Assembly: GCA_946491915.1 (NCBI GenBank)
Contig: CAMLYR010000003.1
Location: forward strand, 1-43,675
Length of the DNA stretch: 43,675 nucleotides
Direction: 5' to 3'
Source: an uncultured Clostridium sp.
GTDB taxonomy: Bacteria > Bacillota_A > Clostridia > TANB77 > CAG-508
Positions 31,316 through 39,600 of the stretch are shown here, piece after piece (the first letter of the stretch is position 1; each line of letters begins with the position of its first letter). A program made the position numbers and the translations under genes. The notes under the pieces are model-generated. The model saw only the letters and a program-made list of their open reading frames with translations. It did no database searches and was not told the DNA's origin.

Positions 31316-32251
31316 TTACATTCCTAATAATTTTAATTCTACATTTTCCATTTTATATTTTCCATTTACTAATTTAAAATCAACTAGTGTATCTTCTAGT
31401 GTTTCTTTATTTTGTCTTAAATCAGTTGTAAAATATAATTTAATTTGTGGAATTTCCAATTTATTTTTAACAATTTCTTTAAATGTTTCTGCCATATGTT
31501 TTTCATCTTCACAGATTAATATCAATTGTGGCATTGCTGCAAATCCTGAATCACCTAGAACATAGTTTTCATAGAATTCTTTATATAATCTCATTCTTTC
31601 TACTAGTTTTTTCTCCCAATCAGGTTCTCTTCTAATAACTTCAAAAACAAATTGAATTGATTTTCTATTTTTTGTAAGCTTAACAGCTCCACCACTTGCT
31701 TTAAAAAGCTTTCCTGATACTTTTGCAGTAATTGCTGGTTTTACAATATAGCTGTCAAATGCTTTTACTTTTCTTAGATAAGCAATTAATGTTTGATTTC
31801 CAGCCAATCTTTTTTTGATCATTGGTACTGGTTTTGTATTGTCAGATGGTTGCCATTTACATTCAATTTCTTTTGAATTTAATAAATATTTTCCCATCTT
31901 CTCTAAGCAGTAAATTCTATAAATCCCTTTACCTTCATCAGAAGTAAAGTAATATCTTGTTAAAATTTTAGATTTTACTAATTGGTCTAACTTGTTGTTT
32001 AATTTGTCTTGTGACTTAGGGTCAATTCCTTTGATTTCCAACATTTGATACAATTGTCTTGATGTGATAAATTCAAATTCATTTACCAAGTCTAAAATTG
32101 CAAAATGGATTTCATTAATATGTCCAATATTAATCTTATGTACGATTTGATTCATTGACACATACCCATCTTTTCCATCGAAAGTTTTAATTTCACCTTC
32201 TCTGATAGCAAATGGAGATACTTGTGCCTTGATTTCATTATCTTCTACCAT
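31316..32251 (-). CDS. Winged-helix protein, possibly replication-relaxation (Replic_Relax) related
   Basis: A 311-residue cytoplasmic protein. Residues ~40-130 look like a winged-helix domain ('LVNEFEFITSRQLYQMLEIKG', 'LDQLVKSKILTRYYF', 'YRIYCLEKMGKYLL'). The second half ('FVFEVIRREPDWEKKLVERMRLYKEFYENY', 'PQLILICEDEKHMAETFKEI') resembles the restriction-like, nuclease-fold half of plasmid replication-relaxation proteins. This is a pattern-based guess and the family might be another MarR/winged-helix group. ATG with GGGGGAAAA close by (weak consensus). Convergent with pflA across a REP element, and co-directional with the S1-domain gene 57 bp upstream. No other plasmid-type gene is near, so a chromosomal role is likely. 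Confidence 0.55.
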   Translation of the reverse strand: MVEDNEIKAQVSPFAIREGEIKTFDGKDGYVSMNQIVHKINIGHINEIHFAILDLVNEFEFITSRQLYQMLEIKGIDPKSQDKLNNKLDQLVKSKILTRYYFTSDEGKGIYRIYCLEKMGKYLLNSKEIECKWQPSDNTKPVPMIKKRLAGNQTLIAYLRKVKAFDSYIVKPAITAKVSGKLFKASGGAVKLTKNRKSIQFVFEVIRREPDWEKKLVERMRLYKEFYENYVLGDSGFAAMPQLILICEDEKHMAETFKEIVKNKLEIPQIKLYFTTDLRQNKETLEDTLVDFKLVNGKYKMENVELKLLGM

Positions 32252-32308
32252 TTTTGTTTTCCCCCTTATAAATTTAGAATTATCTATAATTTTTAATTAT
32301 AAACTACA

Positions 32309-33106
32309 TTATTGTTCAATCAACAATTTGACTTTCTTTTTTTCTTTATCTATTTTTTTGATATATACATTGACTTTTTGTCCATATTCAAATCCTTCAG
32401 TATATTCTGCCATTCCTACTAAGTTTGGAGTTAATTCTATAAAAATGCCATTTTTATTTTTTTCTGTTTCCCTGATAATTCCTTCAACTTTCATACCTGT
32501 AGAGAATTTTTCGGCATTTTCTTCCCATGTTCCCAAAGTTTCTTTATATGACAAATTGACTTTTCCTGTATACCTATCTATAGATTTTATCACAATTTTT
32601 ACTTTTTGTCCAATTTTTAGCCTTTCATATGGTGTTTTTATCCTTGCAATAGACAAATCTTCTATATGTGCTAGTCCAACAACGCCGCCTCCAATTTCAA
32701 TAAATGCTCCATATGGTCTAATATTTTTTACAATTCCTGTGACTTGTTGTCCAACTTGCATATCATTTTTTATATATTGCAAAGCTTCCTGTTGTACGCT
32801 TTTCCTAGATAATAGGACTTTATTATCATTTTCAATATTTTCGATTTTAAACTGAACATATTTATGTACTTTTCCTGTACATAATCTTTCGTCTGGTACG
32901 CCTTCTTCTATGTCTTCTACTTCAGATCTTGGGATAATCCCCTCTATTTTATCTCCTAATTGAATATGTAAATTATATTGTTCATCACAACTTTGTACAA
33001 TTCCTTGAACTGTCTTATTTTCATCTTTGTATTCTTGTATCTTTTGTAAATTTAAATTTTCAACCTCTTCATTCCATCCTTCTGGCACAAATTGAAATGT
33101 ATTCAT
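32309..33106 (-). CDS. S1 RNA-binding domain protein (ribosomal protein S1 homologue)
   Basis: A 265-residue protein with three S1 (OB-fold) domains: about 33-103 ('VQGIVQSCDEQYNLHIQLGDKIEGIIPRSE'), 117-187 ('VTGIVKNIRPYGAFIEIGGGVVGLAHIEDL', the canonical S1 signature) and 204-263 (weaker: 'GIIRETEKNKNGIFIELTPNLVGMAEY'). It binds RNA, probably mRNA on the 30S ribosome or a decay complex; Firmicute S1 homologues of this size are often called RpsA-like. The short length (three domains, not four to six) rules out a full S1. ATG with AAAGGAG at 7 bp. Co-directional with the downstream winged-helix gene; the gap upstream contains a long hairpin element. Confidence 0.85.
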   Translation of the reverse strand: MNTFQFVPEGWNEEVENLNLQKIQEYKDENKTVQGIVQSCDEQYNLHIQLGDKIEGIIPRSEVEDIEEGVPDERLCTGKVHKYVQFKIENIENDNKVLLSRKSVQQEALQYIKNDMQVGQQVTGIVKNIRPYGAFIEIGGGVVGLAHIEDLSIARIKTPYERLKIGQKVKIVIKSIDRYTGKVNLSYKETLGTWEENAEKFSTGMKVEGIIRETEKNKNGIFIELTPNLVGMAEYTEGFEYGQKVNVYIKKIDKEKKKVKLLIEQ

Positions 33107-33207
33107 TTGTATTCTCCTTTATCTTAAGTGTTTTAGCTTATTATATAGCGTATTTTTAAATTTTTCAATCCCTTTTCTATATTTTATTGAACAACTTATA
33201 GTTGTAT

Positions 33208-33413
33208 CATTACTATTCAGCCCAAATCTTGGAAAGGTTAGATATACATTATTTTGAAATACCACGTAAGCGACCAAACGAGCAAGAGCGAGTGCGATTG
33301 GAGCAACCTTCTTTCGTTGAAAGATTTATCTTTCAACATTTGTGGTTGCGACACACAAGGTATGAAAAATAATGTATATCTAACCTTTCCAAGATTTGGA
33401 CTGAACAGTAATG
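33208..33413. repeat. Long-hairpin intergenic element, copy E4
   Basis: 48-bp arms (33208-33255 and 33366-33413, two mismatches) starting CATTACTATTCAG. Both mismatches are G-U pairs if the minus strand is transcribed. Inside: GAGTGCGATTGGAG (compare CGAATGTGATTGGAG in copy E5), a GCAACC/GGTTGC stem, and an apical hairpin GTTGAAAGA / TCTTTCAAC. It fills most of the 33107-33446 gap; no gene seen there. Confidence 0.75.
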
Positions 33414-33446
33414 TTGTATCATACTCTCAATAACTGTTTAAAAAAT

Positions 33447-33944
33447 TTAATCAAAATAACTGCTAATCTCTTCTAAGCCCTCAAAATCTTTTTGTCTACA
33501 AATATCATATACAACAATTGCAACAGAATTCGACAAATTTAATGATCTCAAAGTTGGTCTCATAGGAATTCGAATCGTTTTATCTATATATTTTTGTAAA
33601 ACATCTTCTGGCAATCCTTTTGTCTCTTTTCCAAATAGTACAAAGATTTCTTCCATATTTTTAAAATCTGGTTCAGAATACACATGTTTTCCTTTTGTTG
33701 TTACAAAAAACATATTATGTTCTTCTGGTTGATATGTATTTAAAAATTCTTTAAAAGATATATGTTCTTCTATATCTAATTTATCCCAATAATCTAATCC
33801 TGCTCTTTTGACAGCTTTTTCTGAGATACTAAATCCCAAAGGATGTACCAAATGCAATTTAGCACCAATTGCAGCGCAAGTTCTCGCAATATTTCCTGTG
33901 TTTTGAGGTATTTCTGGTTCCACTAATACAACATGTAATTTCAT
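33447..33944 (-). CDS. trmL: tRNA (cytidine(34)-2'-O)-methyltransferase TrmL
   Basis: SPOUT-class 2'-O-methyltransferase that modifies the wobble base of tRNA-Leu isoacceptors with SAM. Seen: 'LVEPEIPQNTGNIARTCAAIGAKLHLVHPLGF' (split here across motifs), 'LFGKETKGLPEDVL', and the C-terminal knot 'IRIPMRPTLRSLNLSNSVAIVVYD'. 165 residues, the usual size, single domain dimeric enzyme. ATG with AAAGGAG at 8 bp. Lies 159 bp after a TrmH-type methyltransferase gene in the same direction, with a REP pair in the gap. Confidence 0.93.
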   Translation of the reverse strand: MKLHVVLVEPEIPQNTGNIARTCAAIGAKLHLVHPLGFSISEKAVKRAGLDYWDKLDIEEHISFKEFLNTYQPEEHNMFFVTTKGKHVYSEPDFKNMEEIFVLFGKETKGLPEDVLQKYIDKTIRIPMRPTLRSLNLSNSVAIVVYDICRQKDFEGLEEISSYFD

Positions 33945-33961
33945 TTTTAAATCTCCTTTTA

Positions 33962-34090
33962 TGTTGCCAAAGGGGACGTGTTAAAATGGCAACATTGATT
34001 TTGAATATATTCTATTATTATTTTTTAGAACTTCTCAATGTTCTTGAATAAGAAAAATGTTGCCATTTTAACACGTCCCCTTTGGCAACA
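33962..34090. repeat. REP-pair element, perfect 33-bp inverted repeat
   Basis: 33-bp arms (33962-33994, 34058-34090) are identical inverted copies. Each arm is itself a palindrome: TGTTGCCA ... TGGCAACA around AAGGGGACGTGTTAAAA. Between them is an AT-rich 63-bp spacer with a GAACTTCT..AATGTTC feature. A partial extra copy (TTTTGGCACGTCCCT) follows at 34091-34105, ending next to the trmH stop. Confidence 0.8.
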
Positions 34091-34103
34091 TTTTGGCACG
34101 TCC

Positions 34104-34913
34104 CTATCGTTCCATTTTTTGTCTTACATATTCATATAATATGATACCTGTTGCAACAGAAGCATTTAAACTTTCTGTTTTTCCTAGCATTGGTATTTTT
34201 ACTTTTTTATCTGCTAATTTTTGTATTTTTTCTTCCACTCCATTTGCTTCATTTCCAATGACAATAACTTTTTTCTTGTAATCAATATCATAGATACTAT
34301 TTTTCGTTTGTAATGATGTTACAACAATTTCAAATTTATGTTTTTTGATTTCTTTAAGCGTCTTTTCCAAGTCTTCACATTCTATAATTTTGACTCTAAA
34401 TATAGCTCCCATTGTTGAACGTACTACTTTAGGATTATAGCTATCTGCTGTTCCTTTTGATACTAAAATTTGATTGATTCCTATACTATCTACTGTTCTT
34501 AAAATGGTTCCTAAATTTCCTGGATCTTGAATATCATCTAAGGCTACTATAATGTCTTGGTTATAATCAATTTCTTCACTACCTGCAATTGTTGACTTCA
34601 TTGCATTTTTTTCTACAATTGCTAATATTCCTTGTGGGTTTGTTACATCTGTCAAACTTTCAAATAATTTACTTGTGACATATACACATTCTTGTTTCGC
34701 AATTTCATACATTAGCTCTTTTGGAATATTAGATGTTTTCTCACAGTCATCACAAATAACAACTTGTTTAATATTTGCTTTTTCATTGATGGCTTCTTCT
34801 ATAATTTTAATACCTTCAATGATATATTCATTGTTCAAATCTCTATATTTTTTATCTTTTAATTTTTTAATGTGTTTGATAAATTCATTATCTTTACTTG
34901 ATATTACTTGCAT
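34104..34913 (-). CDS. TrmH/SpoU-family rRNA or tRNA 2'-O-methyltransferase
   Basis: 269-residue SPOUT methyltransferase of the RlmB/TrmH group. N-terminal substrate-binding domain (about 1-95, 'ISSKDNEFIKHIKKLKDKKYRD', 'IIEGIKIIEEAI'), then the knotted catalytic domain with 'IVALDDIQDPGNLGTILRTVDS', 'VVRSTMGAIFRVKI', and the SAM/knot segment 'VIGNEANGVEEKI ... VKIPMLGKTESLNASVATGIILYEYVRQK'. Target cannot be named; common annotation is 23S rRNA (guanosine-2'-O-)-methyltransferase. ATG with GGAGG at 6 bp. The stop is followed at once by REP sequence. Co-directional with trmL. Confidence 0.88.
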   Translation of the reverse strand: MQVISSKDNEFIKHIKKLKDKKYRDLNNEYIIEGIKIIEEAINEKANIKQVVICDDCEKTSNIPKELMYEIAKQECVYVTSKLFESLTDVTNPQGILAIVEKNAMKSTIAGSEEIDYNQDIIVALDDIQDPGNLGTILRTVDSIGINQILVSKGTADSYNPKVVRSTMGAIFRVKIIECEDLEKTLKEIKKHKFEIVVTSLQTKNSIYDIDYKKKVIVIGNEANGVEEKIQKLADKKVKIPMLGKTESLNASVATGIILYEYVRQKMER

Positions 34914-34957
34914 AAAAGCCTCCGATTTTATCTATATAATTATTTTTTTAAATTCTA

Positions 34958-34985
34958 TTTACTTTATACCATTTTATGATATAAT
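34958..34985 (+). promoter_or_regulatory. Promoter of the candidate antitoxin RNA
   Basis: TTTACT and TATAAT, 16-17 bases apart, at 34958-34985, giving a likely start near 34992. The -10 is a perfect match; the -35 is weak. Confidence 0.5.
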
Positions 34986-34991
34986 ATAAAT

Positions 34992-35088
34992 AGAAGTAAG
35001 GAGACCACTTTAAAATAGTGGCTACCATCTCATCTTATTGGTGTTATTACCACACCCTGATGGCGGAATCAAGGGTGTGGCTTTTTTT
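34992..35088 (+). ncRNA. Candidate antitoxin RNA (par RNA II-like)
   Basis: About 97 nucleotides from the promoter above to the terminator, no open reading frame with a ribosome site. A 5' hairpin CCACT-TTAAAAT-AGTGG is followed by ATAGTGGCTACCATCTCATCTTATTGG. The first part repeats the 5' leader of the opposing toxin mRNA (ATAGTGGCTATCATCTC); the second (CTCATCTTATTGG) is complementary, with one extra base, to the toxin leader just before its ribosome site (CCAAAAGATGAG). The 3' end is fully complementary to the toxin mRNA. This matches the two-contact pairing of the pAD1 par antitoxin. Confidence 0.6.
35050..35088 (+). terminator. Shared hairpin terminator of the candidate toxin-antitoxin locus
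   Basis: 9-bp perfect stem CCACACCCT / AGGGTGTGG with inner GAT/ATC and a GGCGGA loop, then CTTTTTTT. A textbook intrinsic terminator for the plus-strand RNA. The same hairpin is read by the minus-strand toxin mRNA just after its stop codon. Confidence 0.85.
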
Positions 35089-35200
35089 ATTTATCGCTCA
35101 TTAATAATACAATTACAATTATTAAGGCAATACTTACTATGATAAAACATATATTAGAAAAAATTAAAATATGTAATAATTTTATTAATATATTTACCAT
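35087..35200 (-). CDS. 37-residue hydrophobic peptide, candidate type I toxin
   Basis: A 37-residue peptide, too short for most gene finders. It begins MVNILIKLLHILIFSNICF and ends with a run of Ile, Val and Leu followed by the charged tail LLMSDK: one transmembrane helix (about 11-34) with a lysine near each end. The ATG is 9 bases after GAGGAGG. A strong promoter (TTGACT-18-TATAAT) is 77 bases upstream. It has no close family match I can name; Fst-like and holin-like toxins share its size, topology and setting. The stop codon sits inside the terminator region of the opposing RNA, so the two transcripts overlap at their 3' ends. Toxin function is inference from architecture. Confidence 0.65.
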   Translation of the reverse strand: MVNILIKLLHILIFSNICFIIVSIALIIVIVLLMSDK

Positions 35201-35276
35201 ATAGCATCACCTCCTCATCTTTTGGAATTAGAGATGATAGCCACTATTCCCTGTTTACTCTCTTACTTCATATAAA

Positions 35277-35306
35277 ATTATATGATACTATTACATATAA
35301 AGTCAA
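35277..35306 (-). promoter_or_regulatory. Promoter of the candidate toxin mRNA
   Basis: TTGACT, 18 bases, TATAAT on the minus strand; transcript start expected near 35270, leaving a ~70-base leader with the ATAGTGGCTATCATCTC repeat and a CATCT/AGATG hairpin over the ribosome site approach. The rest of the gap to 35419 shows nothing further. Confidence 0.65.
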
Positions 35307-35419
35307 CAGTTTATTTTGATTTTTAAGTAAATTTTATTATTCCTTTTTATATCTATATAATTAATTATGAAACAAATTCTCTATATATAATTTCCATTTT
35401 TATAAATTTTATTATATTT

Positions 35420-36538
35420 CTATTTCATTTCAATCAATTCGTATTCTGAACTTCCTAATCCAATTTTTTCTCCATGTTCAATTTGACTTTCCCAATTCGT
35501 ATCTGGATGATTAATATGGAAATGGTCATGTCCTTCTACTTTTTTCTTGATATTTTCTCCTAAAGCACTATTTTGGAATACTTCTTGTTTATTCACTAAA
35601 TCTGCACAAGCTTTATCTAATGCAACCATGTCAAATGAAGCTAACATACCAATATTTGGAACAATTGGTGCATCATTTTCTGCATGACAATCACAGTTTG
35701 GTGAAACATCACAAATTAAACTAATGTGGAATTGTGGTCTATCTTTTACAACTGCTAATGCATATTCTGCCATCTTTTTGTTTAAAATATCTGCTGCTTC
35801 ATCATTTGGTGATTCAATTGCATCAAAATTACAAATTCCTATACATCTACCACAGCCAACACATTTATTATGGTCTATCACTGCTTTTCCTTCTTCATTA
35901 TAGGAAATCGCACCATGTGCACAAATTTTGATACATTGTTTACATTTTTTACAATTTTCTGAAATCACTACTGGTTTTCCGCTACTATGCATTTCCATTT
36001 TTCCTGCTCTTGAACCACAACCCATTCCAATATTTTTAATGGCTCCACCAAATCCTGTTCCTTCGTGTCCTTTAAAATGGTTTAGAGATATAACAATATC
36101 AGCATCCATGATAGCTCTTCCGATTTTTGCTGTTTTTACATATTCTTGATTAATGTCTACATATGCCTCATCTGTTCCTTTTAGTCCATCTGCAATAATT
36201 ACATGGCAACCTGTTGAAAATGGACTAAATCCATTTACATATGCTGCATCTAAATGGTCAATAGCATTTTTTCTTCCTCCAACATACAAAGTGTTACAAT
36301 CTGTTAAAAATGGTTTTCCTCCTAATTCTTTTACAACATCTGCAACCACTTTTGCATAGTTTGGTCTTAAATATGCTAAATTTCCTGGTTCTCCAAAATG
36401 AATTTTAATCGCTACATATTTATTTTCAAAATCAATATTTTCAATTCCTGCTTTTTTCATTAATTTTTCTAATTTTTGTAATAAGTTATATCCTGGTCTT
36501 GCTCTAAAGTCTGTAAAATATACTTTTGATTTTTCCAT
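35420..36538 (-). CDS. DUF362 protein with two [4Fe-4S] clusters
   Basis: A 372-residue iron-sulfur protein. The N-terminal DUF362 domain (about 1-190: 'VAIKIHFGEPGNLAYLRP', 'TDCNTLYVGGRKNAIDHL', 'VISLNHFKGHEGTGFGGAIKNIGMGCGSRAGK') is followed by a bacterial ferredoxin pair, CxxCxxCxxxC twice ('CKKCKQCIKIC' about 197-207 and 'CVGCGRCIGIC' about 226-236), then a C-terminal domain with a CDC motif 'PNCDCHAEN'. Common in anaerobic Clostridia; probable electron-transfer or cofactor role, not established. Full length for the family. ATG with GGAGAG at 9 bp. It has its own promoter. Confidence 0.92.
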   Translation of the reverse strand: MEKSKVYFTDFRARPGYNLLQKLEKLMKKAGIENIDFENKYVAIKIHFGEPGNLAYLRPNYAKVVADVVKELGGKPFLTDCNTLYVGGRKNAIDHLDAAYVNGFSPFSTGCHVIIADGLKGTDEAYVDINQEYVKTAKIGRAIMDADIVISLNHFKGHEGTGFGGAIKNIGMGCGSRAGKMEMHSSGKPVVISENCKKCKQCIKICAHGAISYNEEGKAVIDHNKCVGCGRCIGICNFDAIESPNDEAADILNKKMAEYALAVVKDRPQFHISLICDVSPNCDCHAENDAPIVPNIGMLASFDMVALDKACADLVNKQEVFQNSALGENIKKKVEGHDHFHINHPDTNWESQIEHGEKIGLGSSEYELIEMK

Positions 36539-36575
36539 AACACTTTCTCTCCTATTTTTCCATCTAATTTTTTAC

Positions 36576-36604
36576 ATTATATACTATGATTCTGTTAGTG
36601 TCTA
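36576..36604 (-). promoter_or_regulatory. Promoter of the DUF362 gene
   Basis: TAGACA, 17 bases, TATAAT on the minus strand, 38 bases before the start codon. Confidence 0.6.
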
Positions 36605-36671
36605 TAGTTTTCATGCCATATAGTTATTCGTAAACTAGATGCACCATACTTCACCTATTTTACTACAAAAT

Positions 36672-39600
36672 CTATAGAATTCTGTCCCTTTTGGACATTT
36701 TTTGTCCATTTTGACACGTCCCTAATCTCTTCAAAAATTCTGTTACATCATTTAAAATTTTCATCTCATTATCTGTACCAATCTCTAAAGTAATCATTGG
36801 TTTAATACCTGCTGAAAATTTTAATCTATTTCCATATTCCTTCACAAGTTGTGCCACATCATAAGAAAATTGAGTTTCTTCAAAAGTAAATACAACTGCT
36901 GTTTTCTTGCTTGCAATTTTGGATATGTTTAATGCTTTTGCTAAATACTTAATTCTTGCAATATCAATTAAGTTTTCTAATTCTGCTGGCATATTACCAA
37001 ATCTATCAATAATTTCATCAATGATATTTTGGATATCTTCTTCATTTTTACATAAGGCAATCTCTTGATAAATCTCAATTTTTTGATTGGCATCTGAGAT
37101 ATAGTCATCTGGAATATAACTGGTGACATTTAAGTCTATTTGAATATCCACTTCTGGTTTTACTTCAATACCTTTCATTTCTTTGATGACTTCATCTAAC
37201 AAGTTACAATAGGTATCATATCCTACCTGTTCTAAATGTCCTGATTGAATCTCTCCAAGTAAACTTCCTGCACCTCTGATTTCTAAATCACGCATGGCAA
37301 TTTTAAATCCTGAACCAAATTCTGTAAATTCTTTTATAGCTTTTAATCTCTTATCTGCGACCTCTGATAACAATTTATCTCGTTTGTAAGTAATATATGC
37401 ATAGGCTTGCCTATCACTTCTTCCCACTCTTCCTCGTATTTGATATAACTGTGCTAATCCCATTCTATCTGCATTTTCAACAATAATCGTATTGGCATTT
37501 GGTATATCAATTCCAGATTCCAAAATAGTTGTACAAACTAATACATTAGATTTCTTTTTAACAAAATCATCCATGATTTCTTCGATTTGATTTCCTGTCA
37601 TTCGTCCATGTGCATAGGTAACCTCTGCCTCTGGCACAAGTCTTGAAATTTCATCTGCTTTTCTTTGGATATTTTCCACATTGTTAAAGATGTAAAATAC
37701 TTGGCCATCTCTTTCTAATTCTTTTGTAATGGCTTCTTTTATCACTTCTCTATCATATTCTAATACATAAGTTTGTACAGGTCTTCTGTTATGTGGTGGT
37801 TCATAGATAACAGACATATCCCTTACCCCCACAATAGACATGTGTAAGGTTCTTGGAATTGGCGTTGCTGTCATTGTTAAGACATCTACATTGGTTTTAT
37901 ATTGCTTTATCTTCTCTTTATCTTTTACACCAAATCGATGCTCTTCATCAATAATTAATAATCCTAAATCTTTAAATTCCACATCTTTGCTAAGAATTCT
38001 ATGGGTTCCAATGACAATATCCACTTCTCCCAGTTTTAATCCTTTTATAACTTCTTTTTGATATTTTGCAGATTTAAATCTGTTCAATATTTCTACTTTG
38101 ATTGGATAATCTTTCATTCTTTCTTTAAATTCTTGATATTGTTGTTCTGCTAAGACTGTTGTAGGTGCTAAATAGGCTACCTGTTTTTGGTCCATAACCG
38201 CTTTAAATGCTGCTCTTATGGCTACTTCTGTTTTACCATATCCAACATCCCCACATAATAATCTATCCATTGGTCTATTGGTTTCCATATCTTTTTTAAC
38301 TTCTTCAATACAACGTAGTTGGTCATCTGTTTCTTGATATGGAAATTTTGCTTCAAATTCACTTTGCCAAGGTGTATCTTTCGAAAAAGCAAATCCTTGT
38401 GATTTTTCTCTTTTGGCATATAACTCAATTAACTCTGTAGCTACTTCTCTTAAGTTTTTCTTGACTTTTGTTTTGGTATTTTCCCATTCTTTGCTACCTA
38501 ATCGATTGATTTTTGGATGAATTTTATCTCCACCAACATATTTTCGAATCATATCCATTTGGTTTGTTGGTACATACAAAATATCATCATTTTGATATTT
38601 AATTTTGATATAGTCTTTAATGGTTCCATCTGCTTTAATGGTATTCACGCCAACATAGATACCAATTCCATAGGTTTTATGAACCACATAATCTCCTATT
38701 TTTAAATCAGCAAATACAACCTTTTCTCCTTCTGTATAAGCAGAATGGACAGCTTTTCTTTTTTTCTTTTCTCCACTAATTAATTCATCTGCTGAAATAA
38801 CCAATTGATTAATTTCATAATTCTCAAATCCTGCAGATATTTTTCCAATTCCTATAGTGACCACTTTTTCTGCCGTTTTTACAACAATAGTTTTATCTAA
38901 TTTTTCTTCTATCTTACAGATAATTTCTTCTTTTTCTAATATCTGTTTTAGTTTCTTTGCCTTTTCCTTATTCTCAACTAATACATATACACTCTTTTTT
39001 TGCTTTAAGGCTTCTTTTAATTCTTCAAATAAATTTTCGATTTCGCTTTTATAGAAATTGACTTCTCTATATTCAAAAACATATTTTTCTGCTTGTTTAT
39101 TAATTATGCTATCTTGTTTTTCTAAATAGATTACATTTCTTTTTCCATTTTCTAAGATATCTTCGATTTCTTCATATTCGACATTATCTTCTAGTGCTTG
39201 TGGAATCATTTTTTCTTTTTCTACTAAAGCATTGATTAGATTTTTTCTATCTTGTTTAATATTTTCTGTTCTTTGCTCTATTTTTCTTTCTTCGTCTAAT
39301 GCAATAATATATTTATCTGATAAGTAATCTAATAACGTAGAAGAATTTGTATAAAAACAATTAAAATATTTATCAATTTTACTGATATAGTTTCCACCTA
39401 TAATTTGCTCTATATCTTCTTCTACAATTTCTTTTTGTGCTTCAGTTACACTTAAATTTCTGATATTTTTGCATACTTGTTCTATAGATTGTTCTAATAT
39501 GTATTCATGTGCTGGATAAATTTCAACTTTTTCTAAAGTATTAATTGATCTTTGGCTAACAATGGCAAAATTTCTAATAGAGTCTACTTCATCTCCCCAA

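Noticed and set aside
33962..34090. Ordinary rho-independent terminator for trmH
   Set aside because: Lacks a T-run after the stem, and the identical palindromic arms with a 63-bp spacer fit a REP pair better, though it may still slow transcription.
34992..35088. T-box or other tRNA-sensing leader at 35.0 kb
   Set aside because: No T-box sequence or specifier loop, and no downstream amino-acid gene; the convergent small peptide gene explains the structure better.
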